A stretch of 22,767 bases of DNA. Origin: a virus. The position numbers were made by a program, and so were the translations under genes. Below, one piece after another: positions 14,348-20,088 of the stretch (positions within the stretch are counted from its first letter, which is position 1; the number at the start of each line of letters is the position of its first letter). The stretch spans positions 1 through 22,767 of the IMG/VR virus record IMGVR_UViG_3300006925_000166; one strand, 5' to 3'. The notes beneath the pieces are model-generated. The model was not told the origin of the DNA and did not search any database. It saw only the letters and a list, made by a program, of their open reading frames with translations.

Positions 14348-15097
14348 TTATCCTGTCATGAAGTCGACTGGTTGTTCCCAATTCAATCTTGCTTCTTCTT
14401 CTAATCTGGTTATCTCTTCGTTAGCATCATCAAATAATTGACGGCCATTAAATGTTACTCCACCTGGCATTACCATACCTTCAAACTTAATTAAGTTTTG
14501 ACCCCATTGTCTTTTTAGCAATGCTGTACAATATCTCTTTAAAAAGTAATCATTATATACATCTGTAAATGTATCAGGGTCAATAATACGATAGCATTCA
14601 ACAATAAGATAATCATTAACTTGTACTTCTTCAGACCAATCCATAAATATTTCTAATTGATTCTTATGTCTTTCAAAGTTAATATGTTTCTCATCAGAAT
14701 CGACAACTACATCTAATAAAGATAAAAATTGTCTTGACATAACATATTCAGTTAAATTACCCATAAAGCCGACTGAATGAATATCATTTAAATGTATTTG
14801 ATATCGTATATCAAACATGTCAGTAGATGTAACAGAATCTCGTATAGGCATAACTCTTACAACATCTGTAATTAAGTCATTGACTGTAATATATTTATTA
14901 TCAATATCTGTTTGAGTAACTTGATGTTTTAAATAAAATTTTTCGATTGAATCTGCATGGTAGTGTTGATAGAACTGTAAAGACTCATCGACTCTATCAT
15001 CGATTTGGTCTTCATCAAGATTTATCTCAATCACTGGTGCACCTAGTGACCTTAAACAATAATCGATAAATGTTTGTTTGCTATTTGGTTTTGCCAT
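14348..15097 (-). CDS. 13: Neck protein gp13
   Basis: The 249-residue protein matches T4 gp13 (309 residues), which with gp14 forms the head-completion ring below the portal. The N-terminus, KQTFIDYCLRSLGAPVIEINLDEDQIDDRVDESLQFYQHYHAD, is diagnostic. DVYNDYFLKRYCTALLKRQWGQNLIKFEGMVMPGGVTFNGRQLFDDA (about residues 185-230) is the best conserved C-terminal block. It begins the gp13-to-gp17 unit and has its own late promoter and AGGA site. The stop is three bases before the gp14 ATG. Confidence 0.95.
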   Translation of the reverse strand: MAKPNSKQTFIDYCLRSLGAPVIEINLDEDQIDDRVDESLQFYQHYHADSIEKFYLKHQVTQTDIDNKYITVNDLITDVVRVMPIRDSVTSTDMFDIRYQIHLNDIHSVGFMGNLTEYVMSRQFLSLLDVVVDSDEKHINFERHKNQLEIFMDWSEEVQVNDYLIVECYRIIDPDTFTDVYNDYFLKRYCTALLKRQWGQNLIKFEGMVMPGGVTFNGRQLFDDANEEITRLEEEARLNWEQPVDFMTG

Positions 15098-15117
15098 ATT
15101 TAATTCCTATTATATTC

Positions 15118-15125
15118 TATTTATA
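15118..15125 (-). promoter_or_regulatory. Late promoter TATAAATA for gp13 unit
   Basis: An exact TATAAATA lies in the 33-base gap upstream of gp13. The predicted start near 15112 gives about 15 leader bases, including AGGA. Confidence 0.82.
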
Positions 15126-15130
15126 ATAGT

Positions 15131-15508
15131 TTATTCCTCTATTGCAGTCCATTGTTGGTTTTCTTCGTCCCAATAATAAGTATTTTCATCTTCTGGTTTT
15201 GATGTTGGTGGTAGCCAAACACAAGCATCTTCGTCCAATGTCCAAGATGGAAAAGGTTGTGGTGGTATAAATGCATCTTTTGTGGTATCGTATGTATAAC
15301 CAACAGTTGCGTAATTTTTTCTTAATGCTTTAGACTGGTCTGAAGATGGTGTATTTGAATCAGGTTCATAATGTACTCCACCTCTTGTATTGTAAGATGT
15401 TTGTAACCATGCTCCTGGTGTACTATCTACAAATGTATCAAAAAAATCTTCATCAGCTCTTATTACATTTATTACTTTACCATTTTTTATTTTTGCCCAA
15501 TGTGCCAT
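15131..15508 (-). CDS. Conserved hypothetical protein between fibre and neck genes
   Basis: The 125-residue soluble protein begins MAHWAKIKNGKVINVIRADEDF. It has a central SYNTRGGVHY, then ALRKNYATVGYTYDTTKDAFIPPQPFPSWTLDEDACVWLPP and a short acidic end, AIEE. I recognise this arrangement from many marine phage hypothetical proteins found near tail fibre and neck genes, but I know no proven function. Tryptophan, tyrosine and proline are plentiful, and there is no signal peptide or membrane segment. Its start has AGGAG upstream, nine bases after the fibre stop, so it is probably co-transcribed with that fibre. Virion or fibre-associated roles are possible. It ends just before the gp13 late promoter. 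Confidence 0.82.
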   Translation of the reverse strand: MAHWAKIKNGKVINVIRADEDFFDTFVDSTPGAWLQTSYNTRGGVHYEPDSNTPSSDQSKALRKNYATVGYTYDTTKDAFIPPQPFPSWTLDEDACVWLPPTSKPEDENTYYWDEENQQWTAIEE

Positions 15509-15516
15509 AATATCTC

Positions 15517-18500
15517 CTATGTAGTATAAGTTCCTGAACTTGTAAATTTAACAATAGTGTCAGACCCAGATGTAGTTACTGTTGGTGAACCAGTTGTTAT
15601 TCCGCTATAATCTGCAGTAGCCATTCTTAGTATTACTACTCCAGAACCTCCTGCTCCAGTTTGTGAACCCGCTGCTCCGCCACCTCCGCCAAGATTTGCT
15701 GTACCATTTGTACTTCCAGTTCCACCACCTCCAGAACCGCCTGAACCACTTGAAGCTCCACCACCACCATAAGTGACAGCACTTCCAGTAATACTTACAG
15801 ATGTTCCTGCTCCTCCATCAGTGCCTGTTCCATTGGCTCCAGTGCCACCACCGCCACCACCGCGGTCTGCAGACTCTGAACCAGTTCCTCCATCAAATCC
15901 TTGACCAGCCGTTCCTGACCTACCAGCACCCGTCGATTCTTGACCACCGCCTCCGCAACCGCCATCTGTACCAACTACACTATTACCACCGCCGCCACCG
16001 CCGCCGAGTGATGTAACAGTAGTAAAATTCCCACCAGAAATACTTGAATTATTTCCTTGTGTTCCAGCAGTATCGTGACTGGATACTCCACCTGCAGCTC
16101 CTGCACCAACAGTAATTGTTAAAGTATTTTCAGGTTGTACTTCTAACGGATTTTCTGCTGAAGAAGCTCTACCAGAAACGGTACCATAAGATGTTCTTAA
16201 TCCACCGGCGCCTCCACCTCCACCAAATCTAGCAGGAGAGGTACAGTCACCACCACTGCCGCCGCCACCTAAGATTAGATAATCTATAGTATATACAGTA
16301 GTTAATATTCTCCAGACAGTGCCATTATATTGTTCTAATTTTCCTAATGTTGTATTAAATCTTATTGCACCGGCTGATACAGTTGGCCTTTGAGCTGTTG
16401 TTCCATTTGGAACTCTTATTGCATCTGTTTGAGTACCAACATCTAAACTAACCGCAGGTGCATTGTTTCCAATTCCAAAAAATCCAGTGGCATCAAATCT
16501 ACCATATTCAACTCTAGGTACACCACCACCAAATTCTGCATCTGTAAAGTCTGCATTTGAATCCGTGTTTGTGTTTGAACCTGCACCAAACAGAATAGTT
16601 CCACCTGAAGCTGGTCCCGCTGTATCATTTGCATCAGCAACAATACTAACGGTTGTATCTGCTGTTAGAATTAAATTTCCTCCACTATGCACATAATTTG
16701 TGGTATCATTTGGACCTAAGTAGATATTTCCGTCTACTTGTAATTTTTGTTGAGGATTATTCGTTCCAATACCAACGTTGCCTGAAGATGTAATGTTTAA
16801 AAGATTTGATGCGTCATGAGTTTTAAAAGATAGTATATCTGAATTAGAACCTTCAACTCCCATAAACCAATCTCTTGAATCATTTGCTATTTTTATATAG
16901 ACATCTGCATTTGTGCTAGAGTCTCTAATATGCAATTTTTCTGCAGGATTATCAGTTCCAATTCCAACATTGCCTGTTGCGCCAACTATTCTCATAGCCT
17001 CACTTGTACCGTTAGCATAAAACTGAAAACCTTGTATAGAACCTACGCCTGTATAAACAGTAGAAGTACCAGCACTTGTTTGTAGCTTTAACGCAGCAAC
17101 TCCTGAGCTGCCTGATTGTATTTGAGCAGTCACATTGCCACTAGCTTTATACACATGAAGTTCTCTTGAAGGATTATCAGTTCCAATTCCAACTTTTCCT
17201 GTGTTGTTAATAGTCATTGCAGTGACAGGAGCATTAGAGTTAGTAGTTTGAAATTTTAATCCAGAACTTCTAAGTGCTGTAACAGAGTAATCTGATGTTC
17301 TATATGAATATACTGCAGGAGCAGAATCATTAGAGCTTAGTGAGCCATTAGATAAAATTAATGAACATGTGATACTTGTATTGCCGCCTTGACCATTTGC
17401 CTTAACAAGTACTGCTGGACTACTAGAGTCCGTTTCTATACTAAGCATTTCGGAGGGGTCATTTGTTCCAATTCCAACTTTTCCATCAGCGTCAATACGC
17501 ATAGTTTCTGTTACTGCATCACCAGTCCAGAAACGCATTTCAGCACCAGTATTTCCTATTGCAACTTGACCGGCTGAATCTTTTAAACTAATATACTGTG
17601 TACTGTCAGTACTTTCAAAATGCGCAGTGGCATTTGCTGTTCCACTATTTACTGTTAATTTTCTTACAGGATTATCTGTTCCAATTCCAACCTTGCCTCC
17701 ATTAGATAAAACAAAATCATTAGCATCTCCACCAGTATTATACATATGAAGATTACCCGACGCGTCTTTATAAATTCTACCAGAGTTTGCATGAGAGCTT
17801 GTGATTGTTATACCATCATTACTGCCATCACCTTTTTGTCTAATACCAAGAGTACCACCTGTACTGGTCGCGGAATTTGTAGAGCCTACAATTTGTAATT
17901 TAGTTTGGGGGTCATCTATTCCAATTCCAACATTGCCACCATGAGGATTTAAAAGTAAATAATCTCCTCCAATTGTCTGCAATCCTGCTGCATTTGCTGT
18001 ATCATCTACAAATATTTTTAATCCATTAGTTCCACTTGGGCCTTCAAATAAAGCAAGATTACCAGTTGAAGAATCGCCAGCTGTAGAAGCGCCTTGTACC
18101 ATTAAAGCATTATCAGGATTAGTTGTTCCGATACCAACATGACCAGTAGAACAATCCATCGTAATAAATTCATAAGTGACTGTATCATCTGCATCATTTA
18201 CGGCTTGTAGTTTTAATCCAGAGCCATTCTGAGTTAATCTACCTCTTCTTTGATTGGCTGTACCACCGCTGTCTTGTAAGTTGAATTCAGCTGCTACTGT
18301 TCCTTCTAGTTGCATTTCTGCTATCCCAGTCTTTTTAATATGAACTTGATAGTCAGGGCTATCCGTTCCAATACCAATATTTCCACCATGCTTTAAAACT
18401 AATAATTTATTATAGACACTATTAGCATCATTTACTGACCTAAATTCAAGACTTTCATAACCTGATGCACCTATTGCTCTCATTTCATAAATTGATTTAT

Positions 18501-19719
18501 CAGCAACTCCATTACTATCAGTCATTCTAATAATTGGGTCTGTTGAAGAAAGTTCTAATAAGGTATAAGGATTATCAGTTCCAATTCCAACATTATGACT
18601 TGTGTCCATACAAAGACCACTACCTTGATTACCAGTAGTATTAATAAAAAATATTTGTGGGTTTGCATCTGCACCTATCTCAAATGAATTTTGTGTAGTT
18701 GTAAATCTAACTTGTGCAGCTGCTCCAGCATTTTCTTCTTGCAAATGTAGCTCAGTTCCACCTGCTGATGAAATATGTAAATCAGCATTAGGATTATCAG
18801 TTCCAATTCCAATTTCGCCTGTTGAAATGATAGACATAAAGTTATTTACTGAATTAGCTCCTATATAACCTTTAAATCTTCCATCCGACCTAGTGTATTC
18901 CCACTTAGCTTGTCCAGATGTCGATTCGGTATTACCAAATGTTAAAGTAGAAGTTGTACCACTTACACTTTGTTTAACCCAATCGTTCGATTGATCGTCA
19001 GAAACTAAAGTAGCACCTGTAATAGATATCCCTTTATTAATTTCAAATACATCATTAGTGCCATCATAAGTAATAGTAGCACTAGCACCATCAACTGTAA
19101 TACCTGCTCCGTTTGCTGCAGCTGCATTGGCTGCTCCTGATGCTAATGTAAGATTTAAATCATCTACTGTCATTGTAGTAGAATTAATTGTAGTTGTTGT
19201 TCCATCAACTTGTAAGTTACCAGCGATAACGACTGTTCCAGTATTGTCTCCTACTGCAGCCGGGTCGATAGTAAATGTTGCAGGACCTGCTAAATATCCA
19301 GTTGTTGTAATATTGCCAAATGTTGGAGTAGCAGTTGTTCCCACATCTTGTCCTATTGATATTTCACCTGAGGAATATGTAACTCCAGTTCCACCAGATA
19401 AACGCGAATCAACTCTTGCATTTGTAAAGTAAAGATTAGTTGAACCTTCACTTAAATCATCAGTATCAGCAGATGCAATTCGAGCATCTGCTCTTGCGTT
19501 TGTAAAGTAAAGATTTGAGCTTCCTTCTGATACATCATCAGTATCAATTGAAGTTAAATTACTTGTTGATACTGTAAATGAAGTATGCAACATTGCAGAA
19601 GTAATAGTATTATCTGCAACATGGTCGCTTGTAATATAGTCGTTAGGTATTTTACCAGTATTTAACTGACCGTTACTATCTATTAATTGTGCTAATCTTC
19701 TGTTTAATGTGAATGCCAT
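15517..19719 (-). CDS. Tail fibre protein with GxVGIGTDNP repeats and glycine-rich tip
   Basis: The 1400-residue protein begins MAFTLNRRLAQLIDSNGQLN, a typical marine fibre start. Two NLYFTNAR repeats follow around residues 69-106. Residues about 165-235 hold a conserved block, GNLQVDGTTTTINSTTMTVDDLNLTLASGA. About eleven copies of a GxVGIGTDNPxxxLxI motif then run to roughly residue 1110, with variable beta-rich segments of 60-110 residues between them, consistent with a long trimeric beta-structured shaft. The last 258 residues (1143-1400) are glycine-rich, starting YTIDYLILGGGGSGG and ending GSGVVILRM plus a beta tail. I see no peptidase S74 auto-chaperone. The likely role is host receptor contact. 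It has a late promoter touching its start and no close Shine-Dalgarno site. Confidence 0.88.
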   Translation of the reverse strand: MAFTLNRRLAQLIDSNGQLNTGKIPNDYITSDHVADNTITSAMLHTSFTVSTSNLTSIDTDDVSEGSSNLYFTNARADARIASADTDDLSEGSTNLYFTNARVDSRLSGGTGVTYSSGEISIGQDVGTTATPTFGNITTTGYLAGPATFTIDPAAVGDNTGTVVIAGNLQVDGTTTTINSTTMTVDDLNLTLASGAANAAAANGAGITVDGASATITYDGTNDVFEINKGISITGATLVSDDQSNDWVKQSVSGTTSTLTFGNTESTSGQAKWEYTRSDGRFKGYIGANSVNNFMSIISTGEIGIGTDNPNADLHISSAGGTELHLQEENAGAAAQVRFTTTQNSFEIGADANPQIFFINTTGNQGSGLCMDTSHNVGIGTDNPYTLLELSSTDPIIRMTDSNGVADKSIYEMRAIGASGYESLEFRSVNDANSVYNKLLVLKHGGNIGIGTDSPDYQVHIKKTGIAEMQLEGTVAAEFNLQDSGGTANQRRGRLTQNGSGLKLQAVNDADDTVTYEFITMDCSTGHVGIGTTNPDNALMVQGASTAGDSSTGNLALFEGPSGTNGLKIFVDDTANAAGLQTIGGDYLLLNPHGGNVGIGIDDPQTKLQIVGSTNSATSTGGTLGIRQKGDGSNDGITITSSHANSGRIYKDASGNLHMYNTGGDANDFVLSNGGKVGIGTDNPVRKLTVNSGTANATAHFESTDSTQYISLKDSAGQVAIGNTGAEMRFWTGDAVTETMRIDADGKVGIGTNDPSEMLSIETDSSSPAVLVKANGQGGNTSITCSLILSNGSLSSNDSAPAVYSYRTSDYSVTALRSSGLKFQTTNSNAPVTAMTINNTGKVGIGTDNPSRELHVYKASGNVTAQIQSGSSGVAALKLQTSAGTSTVYTGVGSIQGFQFYANGTSEAMRIVGATGNVGIGTDNPAEKLHIRDSSTNADVYIKIANDSRDWFMGVEGSNSDILSFKTHDASNLLNITSSGNVGIGTNNPQQKLQVDGNIYLGPNDTTNYVHSGGNLILTADTTVSIVADANDTAGPASGGTILFGAGSNTNTDSNADFTDAEFGGGVPRVEYGRFDATGFFGIGNNAPAVSLDVGTQTDAIRVPNGTTAQRPTVSAGAIRFNTTLGKLEQYNGTVWRILTTVYTIDYLILGGGGSGGDCTSPARFGGGGGAGGLRTSYGTVSGRASSAENPLEVQPENTLTITVGAGAAGGVSSHDTAGTQGNNSSISGGNFTTVTSLGGGGGGGNSVVGTDGGCGGGGQESTGAGRSGTAGQGFDGGTGSESADRGGGGGGTGANGTGTDGGAGTSVSITGSAVTYGGGGASSGSGGSGGGGTGSTNGTANLGGGGGAAGSQTGAGGSGVVILRMATADYSGITTGSPTVTTSGSDTIVKFTSSGTYTT
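15520..16293 (-). other. Glycine-rich C-terminal domain of the fibre
   Basis: This part encodes the final 258 residues, with runs of four to seven glycines separated by short Ser/Thr/Asn/Asp turns. The DNA here is locally much richer in GC (CCGCCACCG-type repeats on the plus strand) than its surroundings. The layout resembles glycine-rich phage tip domains and recalls the polyglycine type II helix sandwich known in the gp38 adhesin of phage S16. Confidence 0.75.
16700..18830 (-). repeat. Degenerate repeats encoding GxVGIGTDNP units
   Basis: The plus-strand text GTTCCAATTCCAAC, or a one-to-two-base variant, recurs in the lines beginning 16741, 16921, 17161, 17461, 17641, 17881, 18121, 18361, 18541 and 18781, often preceded by GGATTATCA. 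Each copy encodes a VGIGTDNP turn. Spacing is irregular (about 155-300 bases), so this is not a CRISPR. The same element appears in the other fibre near 21110, 21415 and 22490. Confidence 0.85.
19413..19540 (-). repeat. Direct repeat encoding NLYFTNAR units
   Basis: Two copies, 78 bases (26 codons) apart, share CTCTTGC (at 19413 and 19491) followed by TTTGTAAAGTAAAGATT (at 19421 and 19499), then a similar serine/aspartate stretch. They encode the two DDxSEGSxNLYFTNARxD units near the N-terminus of the 1400-residue fibre. Confidence 0.85.
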
Positions 19720-19724
19720 TTATC

Positions 19725-19732
19725 TATTTATA
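19725..19732 (-). promoter_or_regulatory. Late promoter TATAAATA abutting the fibre start
   Basis: An exact TATAAATA lies within the 16-base gap before the 1400-residue fibre and is followed by GATAA and then ATG. The T4 spacing rule puts the transcript start on the A of the ATG. AGGA is present only 17 bases upstream, outside the predicted transcript. Confidence 0.75.
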
Positions 19733-19735
19733 TTC

Positions 19736-20080
19736 CTAAGTTGTTTGCCCTGGAGCTAAGTGATTTACACCAGCGCTTTTAAAATCAAAATCTGATACGA
19801 ATTCATGAGTTGGCCAAGTCACATTACTTACTATACCATTTTTCCAATCCACTATTGGAGTTGTTTTTGTTATATCTCTTAAAGCTTGCCTATAAGTTAT
19901 CATTGCTGATTTTTGGTTATCTGTCATTGGAAAATCAGATGAAGTATATTTATCTGTTAATCCTAATAAGTAATCTCGTCTTTTTCTTATTTGAGCTAAG
20001 CCATATTCTGTAGCTGCAGCAGTCTCTTCTGCAGTTAAGCCTGTTCCTTTTTTTTCTAATAATATATTTAAAATATCCAT
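19736..20080 (-). CDS. Probable tail fibre / tail assembly chaperone
   Basis: The 114-residue protein starts at the ATG at 20080, with AAAGGA six bases upstream; a longer frame to 20140 would run into the end of the preceding fibre gene and is unlikely. The core RDYLLGLTDKYTSSDFPMTDNQKSAMITYRQALRDITK (about residues 35-72) matches the pattern of the phage tail assembly chaperone family Phage_tail_APC (R-LL--TD------P----------YRQALRDI). A leading helical segment, TGLTAEETAAATEYGLAQIRKR, comes before it. Such small proteins are usually encoded beside the fibre they help fold or trimerise. This one lies between two fibre genes, nine bases after the stop of the first, so either could be the client. 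Soluble, with no membrane segment. Confidence 0.75.
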   Translation of the reverse strand: MDILNILLEKKGTGLTAEETAAATEYGLAQIRKRRDYLLGLTDKYTSSDFPMTDNQKSAMITYRQALRDITKTTPIVDWKNGIVSNVTWPTHEFVSDFDFKSAGVNHLAPGQTT

Positions 20081-20088
20081 AATTTCCT

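Noticed and set aside
15801-16016. Plus-strand open frame over the glycine-rich region
   Set aside because: An open antisense frame is expected opposite GGN-rich codons; no independent evidence.
16700-18830. Regularly recurring short repeat suggestive of a CRISPR array
   Set aside because: Repeats are degenerate, unevenly spaced, and encode a conserved VGIGTDNP protein motif in a continuous frame.
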